Shown piece by piece: positions 1 to 8,381 of a stretch of DNA of 64,000 nt. This DNA comes from Granulosicoccus sp963833195. GTDB lineage: Bacteria > Pseudomonadota > Gammaproteobacteria > Granulosicoccales > Granulosicoccaceae. The first letter of the stretch is position 1; the number at the start of each line of letters is the position of its first letter. The notes under the pieces are model-generated. The model had not been told where the DNA came from and did no database searches. It saw only the letters and a list, made by a program, of their open reading frames with translations. The DNA lies in assembly GCA_963833195.1 (NCBI GenBank), contig CAWHXF010000027.1, positions 248,001 to 312,000 of the forward strand, read 5' to 3'. A program made the position numbers and the translations under genes.

Positions 1-360
1 CCAGCCGTAGCCCGCCCCGACGAACGCGCTGGCGCACAGCACCGCGCCGAACGCGGGGGCGTGCGCGACGCCGAGCGCACCGGTGCCGATCGCGAGGCAG
101 GCGATCGCGGGACGGGCCGGCACGGCCGCGTCGATGCGGCTCGACAGCAGCGCCAGAACCGCGACGAGCGCGCCGCTCCAGTGCGCGCCGACGACGAGCG
201 CCGCCGCGGCGGGCTCGATGCCGAAGCGCGTCGCCAGCCCCGACAACGCCGGGCCGTGCAGCGCCTGCGAGGCGCCGATCAGCACGAAGGCCGACAGGCA
301 GGCGGCGACGCTCGGACCGTCGAGGCGCAGCGTGCCCGCCATCGGCACCGTCGCGCTCAT
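1..360 (-). CDS. MFS transporter, N-terminal part (runs off the window)
   Basis: Minus-strand reading from the ATG at 360 gives about 120 residues rich in Ala, Val, Leu and Gly that form at least three hydrophobic helices. Charged loops such as RIDAAVPARPA lie between them, as in the first helices of a major facilitator permease. Its ATG overlaps the TGA of the upstream alpha-glucosidase as ATGA (357-360), so the two are translationally coupled in one operon and the likely cargo is a glucoside. The C-terminal part lies outside the window, so the subfamily cannot be fixed. Confidence 0.6.
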   Translation of the reverse strand, partial: MSATVPMAGTLRLDGPSVAACLSAFVLIGASQALHGPALSGLATRFGIEPAAAALVVGAHWSGALVAVLALLSSRIDAAVPARPAIACLAIGTGALGVAHAPAFGAVLCASAFVGAGYGW

Positions 361-1940
361 CGCCGCGTCGTTCCAAGAATGACGCCCGACCACGGGTCCA
401 GACGCAACCCGTCGGCGGTGACGGCCCCGCTCTGCGACATTTCCGCCACGATCTCGACGTGCCTACCGAGGTTCCGTAGGGGCACGAAGGCGCCCTCCGC
501 CGACAGGTTCGCGACGATCAGCAGCGAAGCGTCGTCCTCGGCGCCCCGGCGCCAGGCGAGGAGGTCCTGACCGAAGCTCAAGAGCGCGAAGTCGCCCGTG
601 CGCAGCGCCTCGTGTTGGCGCCGCACGGCGAGCAGCTCCCGGTACCAGCGGGTCAGCGCCTTCGGGGTCGGGCGCCCGTCCGCGAACGGGGCCTTGGTGC
701 GGTTGGCGTGCCCGATGGGCAGCCACGGCGCCGCGTCGGAGAAGCCGGCGTGCACGGCCTCGGAGTCCCACGGCATCGGCGTACGGTTCGGATCGCGCCC
801 GCGCTCGGGCTCGCGCAGGCCCCACGGGTCCTGCACGGCGTCCGGCGGGATCGTCACGTCGATCAGTCCGAGCTCGTCGCCCTGGTAGAGAAACGGCGTG
901 CCGCGCGCGGTCAGCAGCAGCAACGCGGCGAGCGCCGCCCGCTCCTCGCCGAGCCTCGTGGCGAGCCGCGGCACGTCGTGGTTGCCAAGGGTGAGGTTCG
1001 GCCAGCCGTGGGCGGGCACCGCGGCGTCGTACCGCGCGAGGTAGTCGCCGATCGAACGTGCCTCGAACGGCTCGCGCATCAGGCCGAAGTTGAACGGCAG
1101 GTCCATCAGCGGCGCATTTCGAGTGCCGTGCCAGGCCACCTGCTTCGCGATGCTCGACTCGGGGTTGATCTCGCCGACGAGCACGCGATCGTCGTACTCG
1201 GCGAGCACGCCCATCAGCGAGCACAGGATCGGCGCGATCTCCCCGTGGCGGTTCAGGTGATGTACCGAGTCCGCGAAGCCGTAGTCGGGGTTGGGCTCGT
1301 CGCGCAGCTCGGGATCCTTGGCGAGGAAGTCGATCATGTCCACGCGCAGCCCGTCGACGCCCCGGTCGAGCCAGTGACGCATCGCGCCGTGCAGCGCGGC
1401 GAGCACCGGCGGGTGGGCGAGGTTCAGGTCCGGCTGGAACGGCAGGAACGAGTGCAGGAAGTACTGTTCGCGCTCGGTGCTCCACGACCAGGCGGACCCT
1501 CCGGTGACGCTGCGCCAGTTGTTCGGCGGCGCCCCTCCCGGGCGCGCATCGCTCCACACGTACCAGTCGGCGTGCTCCCCCTCGCGTCCCTTGCGAGAGG
1601 ACGCGAACCACGGGTGCTCGTCGGAGGTGTGGTTCGGCACGAAGTCGATGATCGTGCGGATGCCGAGCGCGTGCGCGCCCTCGACGAAGCGGTCGAAGTC
1701 CGCGAGCGTGCCGAACAGCGGATCCACACCGGCGTGGTCGGTGACGTCGTAGCCGAAGTCGCGCATCGGCGAGGGGAAGAACGGGGAGAGCCACACGGCA
1801 TCGACGCCGAGCTCGGCGAGCCAGGGCAGGCGCTCGAGGGCGCCTGCGAGGTCCCCGACGCCGTCCCCGTCGCCGTCCTGGAACGAGCGAGGGTAGATCT
1901 GGTAGAAGACGGCGGATCGCCACCAGCGAGGGTCGGACAT
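357..1940 (-). CDS. GH13 alpha-glucosidase (oligo-1,6-glucosidase/maltase type)
   Basis: Cytoplasmic glycoside hydrolase that releases glucose from alpha-glucosides. The 527-residue length is normal for family GH13 subfamilies of this type. Visible signatures are the N-terminal YQIYPRSF and GVDAVWLSPFFPSP, the DFVPNHTS loop (about residues 99-106), GLRVDMIDF with the nucleophile Asp about 201, the acid/base Glu about 257 in VLVGEI, and the transition-state pair His-Asp about 321-322 in LGNHD. The ATG at 1940 precedes MSDPRWWRSAV, which is where family members begin. It is transcribed away from the LacI gene, with a palindromic operator between them, and its stop overlaps the start of an MFS gene. 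Confidence 0.93.
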   Translation of the reverse strand: MSDPRWWRSAVFYQIYPRSFQDGDGDGVGDLAGALERLPWLAELGVDAVWLSPFFPSPMRDFGYDVTDHAGVDPLFGTLADFDRFVEGAHALGIRTIIDFVPNHTSDEHPWFASSRKGREGEHADWYVWSDARPGGAPPNNWRSVTGGSAWSWSTEREQYFLHSFLPFQPDLNLAHPPVLAALHGAMRHWLDRGVDGLRVDMIDFLAKDPELRDEPNPDYGFADSVHHLNRHGEIAPILCSLMGVLAEYDDRVLVGEINPESSIAKQVAWHGTRNAPLMDLPFNFGLMREPFEARSIGDYLARYDAAVPAHGWPNLTLGNHDVPRLATRLGEERAALAALLLLTARGTPFLYQGDELGLIDVTIPPDAVQDPWGLREPERGRDPNRTPMPWDSEAVHAGFSDAAPWLPIGHANRTKAPFADGRPTPKALTRWYRELLAVRRQHEALRTGDFALLSFGQDLLAWRRGAEDDASLLIVANLSAEGAFVPLRNLGRHVEIVAEMSQSGAVTADGLRLDPWSGVILGTTRR

Positions 1941-1982
1941 CGTTCGTGCTCCGGGTGTGGGCGGAGCCTCGCCATTGTGGAA

Positions 1983-1996
1983 CTTGAACGTTCAAG
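1983..1996. promoter_or_regulatory. Palindromic operator between the alpha-glucosidase and LacI genes
   Basis: Perfect 14-bp palindrome CTTGAACGTTCAAG with the central CG step typical of LacI-family operators. It lies 43 bp upstream of the glucosidase ATG and 34 bp upstream of the regulator GTG, so one dimer could control both genes. The assignment to this LacI protein is inferred from position. Confidence 0.75.
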
Positions 1997-2029
1997 AGCA
2001 AGGCCCCCGACGATCGGGACCTGGGCCGG

Positions 2030-3088
2030 GTGAAACGCCCGCGCGTCACGCTGAAGGACCTGGCCGCGGCCACGGGCGTGTCGATCACGACCGCGTCGAA
2101 CGCCTTCAGTCGCCCCGACCAGCTCTCCGACGAGCTGCGCAACATCGTGCTGAAGACCGCCGACGCGCTCGGCTACCGCGGTCCCGCCACCGAAGGGCGG
2201 CTGCTGCGCACCGGGCACGCGGGCGCCGTCGCGCTCTACGCGCGCGAGCCGCTCGGGTATCTCCTGCGCGACCCGTGCGCGGCGCTGCTGGTCGATGCCG
2301 TCGCCGAGCTCTGCCAGGAGCGGCAGGCAGGGCTCGTGATGCTGCCCTCGGTGCCCTACGACAAGGGCGTGGACGGGCGGTTGCCGACGGCGCTGGAGGT
2401 GGCGGCCGTCGACGGGTTCCTGATGTACTGCCTGCCGGACGACGATCCCGCGATCGCGCGCATCGTCGACCGCGGCAGGCCGATCGTCGCGATCGACATG
2501 AGCGCCGACGAGCGGTTCGCGGGCGTGAACATCGATGATCGCGGCGGTGCCCGTCTGGCGGTCGCCCGCGTGCTCGGGCGCGGTTGCCGTCGACCGGCGA
2601 TCCTGTCGTTGCCCGTGGACGCCCACCGCGACGCGCGGCGCGCGAACCGGGCAGCGCTCGATCGCGCACCGTTTCCGGTCACGCGCGAGCGCTGGCGAGG
2701 CTACGTCGAGGAGCTCGAGGCAAGGGGCGTTCGCCCGGCCGACGTGCCCGTCGCCTTCGTGCGAGCCAACATGCGCTCCGACGGGGAGCTCGCGGCGAGG
2801 GAGTTGCTGGGCGGACCCGGACGACGTCCCGACGCGCTGCTCGCGATGACCGACGTGCTCGCGCTCGGCGCGCTCGACGCCTGCCGCGCGCTGGGGCTGG
2901 CGGTGCCCGCGGATGTCGCCGTGATCGGCTTCGACGACATAGAGCCCGACGCTGCCGGGGCGGGCCTGACGACGATCCGCCAGGACGTGCGCGCGAAGGC
3001 TCGCCGGGCGACCGAGGTGCTGTTCGATGCACCGGACGCGGCGTCGCCGGCGCTATCGGTGGAGCTGGTGGAACGCGACAGCGCGTAG
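2030..3088 (+). CDS. LacI-family transcriptional regulator
   Basis: The 352-residue protein begins with a LacI helix-turn-helix (residues about 5-50, VTLKDLAAATGVSITTASNAFS followed by the hinge region ALGYRGPA). A periplasmic-binding-protein-like effector domain of about 290 residues follows, with the usual late motifs (ALLAMTDVLALGAL; VAVIGFDDIEP). Translation starts at GTG 2030. It is divergent from the alpha-glucosidase/MFS operon and is expected to repress it until an alpha-glucoside appears. The specific inducer cannot be read from the sequence. Confidence 0.92.
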   Translation: MKRPRVTLKDLAAATGVSITTASNAFSRPDQLSDELRNIVLKTADALGYRGPATEGRLLRTGHAGAVALYAREPLGYLLRDPCAALLVDAVAELCQERQAGLVMLPSVPYDKGVDGRLPTALEVAAVDGFLMYCLPDDDPAIARIVDRGRPIVAIDMSADERFAGVNIDDRGGARLAVARVLGRGCRRPAILSLPVDAHRDARRANRAALDRAPFPVTRERWRGYVEELEARGVRPADVPVAFVRANMRSDGELAARELLGGPGRRPDALLAMTDVLALGALDACRALGLAVPADVAVIGFDDIEPDAAGAGLTTIRQDVRAKARRATEVLFDAPDAASPALSVELVERDSA

Positions 3089-3128
3089 TCGTGGGCACCT
3101 CCTGGTACCCGCCGCGCACCGCCGCGTC

Positions 3129-3452
3129 TCATGCGACGAGCGCGTGCGCGCCGAGCATCGGCGCTCGGCTGTCCGAAGACCGCGCTCGAGTCTTGGCGAG
3201 GTCACGAACGATCTCGCCGACGACCCGCACCGTGCAGAATTCGCCGTGCAGGCTCGTCAGGTTTACCGCCTGCACGGTGGCGGCGTCCCATCGCCTGCCG
3301 TCCGGCCCGGTCGCCGCGAAGGCTGCGCACGCGTTCCCGGCGAGCGTGACGCCGAAGCCTGCGTTCGCCGCCATGCGCACGCTCGTCGACACGCAGTGCG
3401 GCGTGGTCAGCCCCGCGACCACGAGCCGGTCGACGCCGAGTCTCCTGTTGCG
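3129..3452 (-). pseudogene. Remnant of an isochorismatase-like cysteine hydrolase (C-terminal half)
   Basis: The minus-strand reading gives RLGVDRLVVAGLTTPHCVST, the segment around the catalytic Cys of isochorismatase-like hydrolases, and continues to a normal C-terminus (LTSLHGEFCTV). The N-terminal half with the catalytic Asp and Lys is absent: the reading frame leaves the family at about 3452, only 30 bp from a divergently oriented AsnC fragment. A deletion between the two divergent genes explains both losses. It is unlikely to make a functional enzyme. Confidence 0.65.
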
Positions 3453-3481
3453 AGTTCGAACGACCGGAGTCGACGAGGACG

Positions 3482-3763
3482 GTGGCGAAGGATCCGAACG
3501 ATGCGCTCGACGAGCGCCTGCTGGCGCTTCTGCGCGACGACGCGCGTGCTCCGGTGTCGAGCCTGGCGGCAGCGGTGCACCTGTGCGTCACCGCGGTGCG
3601 CCGTCGCCTGCAGCGGCTCGCGGAGACGGGCGCGATCGTCGGTTACACGCTAACGAAGCGCACGCCGAACACGTCACGGCCACTTCATTCCGAGGCTTTG
3701 CAAGACGGGCCGGTCACGTTGGAAGGCGCCGATCGCCGCACCGACGAGCAGGAGCATTACTGA
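3482..3763 (+). pseudogene. Remnant of a Lrp/AsnC regulator (N-terminal helix-turn-helix only)
   Basis: From GTG 3482 the first 55 residues (ALDERLLALLRDDARAP and the following helix-turn-helix up to GAIVGYTLTK) match the DNA-binding domain of Lrp/AsnC proteins. After about base 3660 the frame continues into unrelated sequence that is antisense to the neighbouring transporter gene. The RAM effector domain of about 90 residues is missing. A Lrp-type gene divergent from a hydrolase gene is a common arrangement, so this was probably the regulator of the broken isochorismatase-like gene. Confidence 0.6.
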
Positions 3764-4906
3764 CGCCATCAGCCCGCTCGAAAGCCCCTGCGTCCGATCG
3801 TTGATGGCGCCGGTCGCGATCGGCCCCAGCATCTGCCCCGCGCCGAACGCGACGGTGAGCGTTCCGATCGATCGCCCCCATTCGGCACGCGGGACGTTCC
3901 GCCGCACGAACGCCGTGGTGGAGGCGACGACCGCGAAGAAGGCGCCGCCGAACACGACGGCCGAGGCGAACCGGCTGGCCGATCCGTCGAGCACGAGCGG
4001 CAGGGCCGCGCCGAATGCGGTCACGGTACAAAGCAGCGCGAACGCGTGCCCGTGGCGGGCGCGTTCGAGCACGCCTGCCCACAGCCCGGGCGAGCCCGCC
4101 GCGGCGGCACCGATCGCGACCCAGAAGAGCGCCTGCTCGAGCACGGTGCCGCCTGCGTCGCGCACCCATGCGACCATGAAGGTCATGTAGGCGATGTAGC
4201 CGGCACCGAACAGGCCGTAGCCGAGCAGCAGTGGCCCCGTGCGCATCGCCGTCGTAGGGGGCGAAAGGACGCGCGACGGGGTGGGGAATGGCCAGCGCGC
4301 CGCGTTTCCCACCGCACCCCGGGCCAGCACAAAAACGAAGGGAGCCGACACGATCGCGAGCGCGGCCCAGGCGAGCGCCCAGGAGCCCGGGCCCGCTCGA
4401 TGAAGCACGAGCGGCACCACCAGTCCGGACACGGCGATGCCGACACCGGGCCCCGCGTAGTAGAGCCCGAGCAGGAACGCGGACCGCCTGGCATCGCCCG
4501 CCGCGGCGTTCACCGCGAGCACGCCGCCGGCAACGAACGCGATGGCCCCGCCGAAGCCCGCGAGGACGCGGACGAGGTTCAGCAGCAGGGTGTCGCGAAG
4601 GACCGCGCACAGGCCAAGCGACACGACGCAGGCGGCAGTGCCGACCACCGTCGCTCGGGACGCCCCCATGCGCACGATCGCCCGCGCCGCGAACAACGCG
4701 CCGGTGAGGTAGCCGAGCGCGTTGGTGGTGTTCATCCAGCCGGCCTGCGTGAAGGACCAGCCGAGATCGGCGCGCATGTCCGGCAGCACCAGCGCGTAGG
4801 CAAAGCGGGCGATACCGAGACCCACGGCGGGCGCGATCGCGAGGGTGAGCACCTGCGCGGCTGCGTCGGAGCGAGGCTCGTCGAGGCGGAAGGATCGGTG
4901 GTCCAT
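3674..4906 (-). CDS. YbfB/YjiJ-type MFS transporter
   Basis: About 410 residues with twelve predicted hydrophobic segments. The N-terminal pattern (AIAPAVGLGIARFAYALVLP and DLGWSFTQAGWMNTTNALGY) is typical of the YbfB/YjiJ branch of the major facilitator superfamily; substrates of this branch are mostly unknown. Two in-frame ATGs exist, at 4915 and 4906. The later one is preferred because the hairpin operator begins at 4918. The gene is divergent from an HxlR regulator across a 70-bp AT-rich intergenic region, which suggests direct control by that regulator. Confidence 0.8.
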   Translation of the reverse strand: MDHRSFRLDEPRSDAAAQVLTLAIAPAVGLGIARFAYALVLPDMRADLGWSFTQAGWMNTTNALGYLTGALFAARAIVRMGASRATVVGTAACVVSLGLCAVLRDTLLLNLVRVLAGFGGAIAFVAGGVLAVNAAAGDARRSAFLLGLYYAGPGVGIAVSGLVVPLVLHRAGPGSWALAWAALAIVSAPFVFVLARGAVGNAARWPFPTPSRVLSPPTTAMRTGPLLLGYGLFGAGYIAYMTFMVAWVRDAGGTVLEQALFWVAIGAAAAGSPGLWAGVLERARHGHAFALLCTVTAFGAALPLVLDGSASRFASAVVFGGAFFAVVASTTAFVRRNVPRAEWGRSIGTLTVAFGAGQMLGPIATGAINDRTQGLSSGLMASVMLLLVGAAIGAFQRDRPVLQSLGMKWP

Positions 4907-4917
4907 GCCGCGCATCT

Positions 4918-4936
4918 GAGTTCTAAAATAGAACTC
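4918..4936. promoter_or_regulatory. Inverted-repeat operator in the MFS/HxlR intergenic region
   Basis: Perfect 8-bp inverted repeat, GAGTTCTA and TAGAACTC, separated by three A residues. It sits in a conspicuously AT-rich stretch of an otherwise very GC-rich region, directly before the MFS start and about 50 bp before the HxlR start. It is the best candidate for the HxlR binding site. No binding data are available. Confidence 0.65.
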
Positions 4937-4986
4937 AAGACTAACCCGGGCTGGGTACCAAATTCAAACTTTGCTAGTCTCGGCAC

Positions 4987-5499
4987 ATGAGCAAGCCGGA
5001 CCGAACCGGGCAGGACCCTGCCGGGCCGCCTCACGTACGGGTACCGATCGAGGACTGCGCCCTGGCCCTGGCGGTCGGCGAGATCGGCGACGGCTGGATC
5101 CTCCTGATCCTGCGCGAGGTGCTGTGCGGAGCGACCCGCTTCGACACGATGCAGAAGGAGCTCGGCATCTCGCGCGGGGTGCTCGCCGAACGCCTGCGGC
5201 TCGCCGTCGAACGCGAGCTGCTGACCCGTCGCCCCGTCAAGGAGCCCGGACGACGCGTGCACCACGCCTACGAGCTGACCGACAAGGGTCGTGCGCTGGT
5301 ACCGGCCCTCGTCGCGCTGCGCGGCTGGTCCGAGGCGTGGCTCGCCGGCACACGTTCGAGGCTCAGCATGGGCACGCGCGACGGCAGGGAGGTGCGCGTG
5401 CGGCTCGTCGACGACGCCGGTCGAGACGTGGACCCGGTCGACGTCGTCGTGTCCGCGGTCGATGCGTCGCCTCGACGACGCCGACAGCCCGCACGATGA
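4987..5499 (+). CDS. HxlR-family winged-helix regulator
   Basis: 170 residues. The central part reads VGEIGDGWILLILREVLCG, then TRFDTMQKELGISRGVLAERL, then YELTDKGRALVPALVAL, which is the HxlR winged helix in order. Family members respond to small electrophiles or oxidants, or control transporters and reductases. It is divergent from the YbfB-type transporter, and the shared inverted repeat suggests autoregulation and control of that transporter. The last 60 residues are a variable tail. Confidence 0.88.
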   Translation: MSKPDRTGQDPAGPPHVRVPIEDCALALAVGEIGDGWILLILREVLCGATRFDTMQKELGISRGVLAERLRLAVERELLTRRPVKEPGRRVHHAYELTDKGRALVPALVALRGWSEAWLAGTRSRLSMGTRDGREVRVRLVDDAGRDVDPVDVVVSAVDASPRRRRQPAR

Positions 5500-5545
5500 T
5501 CATGCGGTCCGGCATGAGCTCTCGCATCATGTCGACCTCGTCGGT

Positions 5546-5821
5546 TCAACTCACCAGAACGAGGGTGCGACCGCTCCGGTCGGCGAGCTCCTGCGACACG
5601 GACCCGAGCACGGTGCGACGAAGCGCCGAGTGTCCGTGCCGTCCGAGCACGATGGTGTCCGCCCCGGTTTCGTGGGCGACGGAGATCAGGGTGCGCGCCA
5701 CCGGTCCTGCCCGGACCACGGCCTCGGGACCCGGATGGCCCGCGGTCTCGACGGCCCGGCAGGCGGGCGCCGAGCCGTCGACCCCGCACAGCAGGACGGG
5801 TGAGTCGCTTCGCGCGCTCAC
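5546..5821 (-). CDS. Short universal stress protein (internally shortened)
   Basis: Starts at GTG 5821, which overlaps the permease stop as GTGA, and encodes 91 residues. The start (SPVLLCGVDGSAPACRAVETA) is a normal UspA beginning. The end (ADTIVLGRHGHSALRRTVLGSV, then TLVLVS) is a normal UspA end with the ATP-binding G-x2-G-x9-G-S pattern. About 45-50 residues usually found between these parts are missing, so an in-frame internal deletion is likely. Co-transcription with the ArsR-controlled permease is suggested by the overlap. Whether it folds is unclear. Confidence 0.6.
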   Translation of the reverse strand: MSARSDSPVLLCGVDGSAPACRAVETAGHPGPEAVVRAGPVARTLISVAHETGADTIVLGRHGHSALRRTVLGSVSQELADRSGRTLVLVS

Positions 5822-6891
5822 GCCCACCCCCTCCACGCCTGGTACGCAAGACCGCTCGCCAACGACCCGCTCAGCGCGAACGCGATGTACAGCGCGAACA
5901 CCGGGCGCCTGACGAGCGCGAAGACCGCGAGCGCCGCCGGCAGCGAGGTGACGCCGCCGGCAACCAGGAACGCGAGCCCCGCACCGGGCGCCATCCCCTG
6001 ACTCACGAGCCCGGACACCAGCGGCAGCGCGGCGTAGCCATTCAGGTACGCCGGCACGCCGACGAGGGTGGCGGCGAGGATCGGACCGACGCCCTCGCCC
6101 CCGAGCGTCGCGCCGATCCGGTCCGCCGGGACGTAGGCCAGCATCAAGCTCTCCAGCAGGAAGGCCAGGCTCAGCCACTTCACGAGAAAGACCGTGGTCG
6201 AGCGCGCCTCGTGGACGAATCTCGCGCGGCGTCGCGCCTCGTGCCAGAAGCGCCACCGAAGCGTGCCGGGAGCCCGAACGGCGGAGGTGCCGCAGCCGCC
6301 GTCACCGACACCCGGGCGGAGCGGATCGGCGAAGTGACCGGCCTTCGTGAGCGCTAGGGTGACGTAGCCACCGAAGAGCCCGAGGGCGATCGCGGCTGCC
6401 GTCTTCGCCACTGCGAAATCGAGCCCGAGCAGTCCGACGGTCAGCACGAACATCGATGGATCGATCACCGGAGAGGCGAGCCAGAACGCCATCACGGCGG
6501 CGAGCGGCACGCCCATCGACAGCAGGGCCGCGATCAGCGGAATCACCCCGCACGAGCAGAACGGCGACAGGCCGCCCAGCGCGGCGGCGAGCGCGATCAT
6601 CGTCACCGGGGAGCCTGCGAAGGCGCGCGCCACGAGGCGATCGGCACCGCTCGCGCCGGCCCAGGCGGCGAGCACGATGGACAGGATCAGGAACGGTGCG
6701 GTCCCTGCGAGAGCGTGCACCGCGAAGGCGACGCTCGCGCGCGCCTGGCCGGGATCCAGCAACGCGAGAAGTCCGAGAATCATCGCGCTGACCAGCCAGA
6801 CTCGCTGACGTCGCCAGACGTCGGCCGCGACGCGGCGGATCCGTCCGGCACGAGGCGCAGGGACGGTAGCCGGGAGGATGGATTCCTTCAT
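5818..6891 (-). CDS. ArsP/DUF318-type permease
   Basis: 357 residues from ATG 6891, chosen because a GGAAG purine stretch precedes it and because it leaves room for the upstream regulator. There are two blocks of about four membrane helices each, separated by a hydrophilic loop (about residues 205-235). The first block contains SPFCSCGVIPLIAALLSMGV, the Cys-rich signature of the PF03773 permease family (ArsP organoarsenical exporters and related Cu/Zn or unknown-substrate members). It lies downstream of an ArsR-type regulator, which fits metal- or metalloid-induced export. The exact substrate is not shown. Confidence 0.8.
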   Translation of the reverse strand: MKESILPATVPAPRAGRIRRVAADVWRRQRVWLVSAMILGLLALLDPGQARASVAFAVHALAGTAPFLILSIVLAAWAGASGADRLVARAFAGSPVTMIALAAALGGLSPFCSCGVIPLIAALLSMGVPLAAVMAFWLASPVIDPSMFVLTVGLLGLDFAVAKTAAAIALGLFGGYVTLALTKAGHFADPLRPGVGDGGCGTSAVRAPGTLRWRFWHEARRRARFVHEARSTTVFLVKWLSLAFLLESLMLAYVPADRIGATLGGEGVGPILAATLVGVPAYLNGYAALPLVSGLVSQGMAPGAGLAFLVAGGVTSLPAALAVFALVRRPVFALYIAFALSGSLASGLAYQAWRGWA

Positions 6892-6944
6892 GACTTCTTC
6901 CTTAATTATGTAGTTATTTTGGGCGTGGCGAAACGGTCCGTTCG

Positions 6945-7265
6945 TCAAGCGGCGTCGTCCCGGACGAGAGTGACACCGGTGCAGCACTCCGCCGTCAGGA
7001 ACGCCGCGGCGCGCTCGACCGCGGCGAAGTCGGCTCGGTTGAAGACGGTCCTGCCTCGGCGCTCCTGGACGACGAGCCCTGCCTGGACGAGCGTGCGCAG
7101 GTGGTATGCGAGCGTCGACGGAGGCTGTCCCGTATGGACCGCGATATCCCCCACGCTCAGGCCATCGTGTCCGACTCGAACGAGCAGTCGAAACACCTCG
7201 AGACGGGCCTCGTGTCCTAGAGCGGCGAAAGCGGTCGCGGGGGCGGCGAGGTCCATGCTGACCAT
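6945..7265 (-). CDS. ArsR-family metalloregulator
   Basis: 106 residues (a second ATG lies three codons later). It has a winged-helix core: ALGHEARLEVFRLLVRVG, DIAVHTGQPPSTLAYHL and VVQERRGRTVFNRAD. A Cys pair near the C-terminus (TAECCTGV) could serve as a metalloid ligand. It is first in an operon with the ArsP-type permease and the short USP. The upstream AT-rich imperfect palindrome is the probable operator. Confidence 0.88.
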   Translation of the reverse strand: MVSMDLAAPATAFAALGHEARLEVFRLLVRVGHDGLSVGDIAVHTGQPPSTLAYHLRTLVQAGLVVQERRGRTVFNRADFAAVERAAAFLTAECCTGVTLVRDDAA

Positions 7266-7266
7266 A

Positions 7267-7286
7267 ATAACTACTAAACTAGCTAT
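7267..7286. promoter_or_regulatory. Probable ArsR operator
   Basis: Imperfect inverted repeat ATAACTA-N6-TAGCTAT (6 of 7 positions pair) directly upstream of the ArsR start, in an AT-rich patch. ArsR-family operators are usually 12-2-12 type AT-rich palindromes overlapping the promoter, which fits. Inferred from position and symmetry. Confidence 0.5.
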
Positions 7287-7442
7287 GTCAACAACAATCC
7301 GAAAGCCGATCCTCGCGGCAACAAGTCAAGCCCGGACAGGCGCGACGTTGACAGCACACGGAATCGCGACGGTGTACGTCCGTTCGATCAAGATGGTATC
7401 CGAGGAGGTCGATACGGGTTGCACATCGCATATACTCCCGAG

Positions 7443-8381
7443 ATGAGCGATCCTTCCAAAGGCGAAGACCCCAGCGGCAGTACGGTCGCACCGGCGGCTG
7501 GCCGGATGTCATCGACGGTGACCGCGGCGCTCGAGACGGTCCCGTCGTCCGTCGTTCGACAGCACGACACGCCGCGCGGCACGGACGCCGGGAGGTCCCT
7601 TCCGGGCGCATGGATCGTCGACGTCGTCGAGCACGCCGCGGACGACGTCCTCCGAGGGCTTCGCGCGCGGGGCGTGTCGGAGCTGTTCGACCGGTACCGC
7701 ACGGTACCGGTCCCACCCGGGCGCGAGGACGCCGAGCAAGCCCTTCGCACGCTCGTGGACTTCTCGGCCACGCGCGACCGTGAAGGCTACGACCGGGTCG
7801 TCGACGCCCTCGGCGAGGCGCCGGCGCTCGATGAGAACCAGCTTTACCAGGCGCAGGAGCACGCGGCGCGCAAGCGCTGGTTGATCGATCATGAGCGGCT
7901 GCTGAGCACCGAGGAGCTCGTCCGGCTCATGCCCGACCGCGTCCCCGCCGGCGGCAACGCCTCGCGCACCCTTCAGGGACTGCGCGATCGCGACGAGCTC
8001 CTCGGGGTGCGGCTCATGCGTGACTGGCGCTACCCGGCCTGCCAGCTCGACGCGCGCGGCGAGATTCATGCCGCGTTGAAGCCGGCGCTCGCCGAGGCCC
8101 GACGTCAGGGCTACACCCCCTGGGAGATGCTCTTCTGGCTCGCCGCCCCCGGAGCGCCGGCGTGGGTGCCGATCGTGGCGGGTCGGCCCCTCGAGCCTGC
8201 GGGCGAGCTCGAGACGCTCGAAGAGATCGCTCGTCGGGCGGTCGTCCTCCACGAAGACGATCCCGCGGCACCGGAGCTCGTGCGCCCGGCATCGCTGCTG
8301 GCCGCCGGCGAGACCGAGGCGTTCCGACGTCTCGCCGCGCGCTGGCTCGGCGAACGGGCCCTGACCACGAGCTCCGGGTGA
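7443..8381 (+). CDS. Putative antitoxin of a RES-type toxin-antitoxin pair
   Basis: About 312 residues of unrecognised overall family. The N-terminal 40 residues look disordered. The C-terminal part (GYTPWEMLFWLAAPGAPAWVPIVAG) resembles the end of Xre/MbcA/ParS antitoxins, which cap the RES active site. It is immediately upstream of, and overlaps by GTGA (8378-8381), a RES-domain toxin gene. It is roughly twice the usual antitoxin length. A TATACT hexamer at 7431-7436 would place transcription start near ATG 7443, so a leaderless mRNA is possible. Alternatively, TTG 7419 follows a GAGGAGG motif and would add eight residues. Confidence 0.6.
   Translation: MSDPSKGEDPSGSTVAPAAGRMSSTVTAALETVPSSVVRQHDTPRGTDAGRSLPGAWIVDVVEHAADDVLRGLRARGVSELFDRYRTVPVPPGREDAEQALRTLVDFSATRDREGYDRVVDALGEAPALDENQLYQAQEHAARKRWLIDHERLLSTEELVRLMPDRVPAGGNASRTLQGLRDRDELLGVRLMRDWRYPACQLDARGEIHAALKPALAEARRQGYTPWEMLFWLAAPGAPAWVPIVAGRPLEPAGELETLEEIARRAVVLHEDDPAAPELVRPASLLAAGETEAFRRLAARWLGERALTTSSG

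Noticed and set aside
463..2145. Long alternative frame over the alpha-glucosidase gene
   Set aside because: The translation is an Arg/Ala/Pro-rich shadow; the true frame carries all GH13 motifs.
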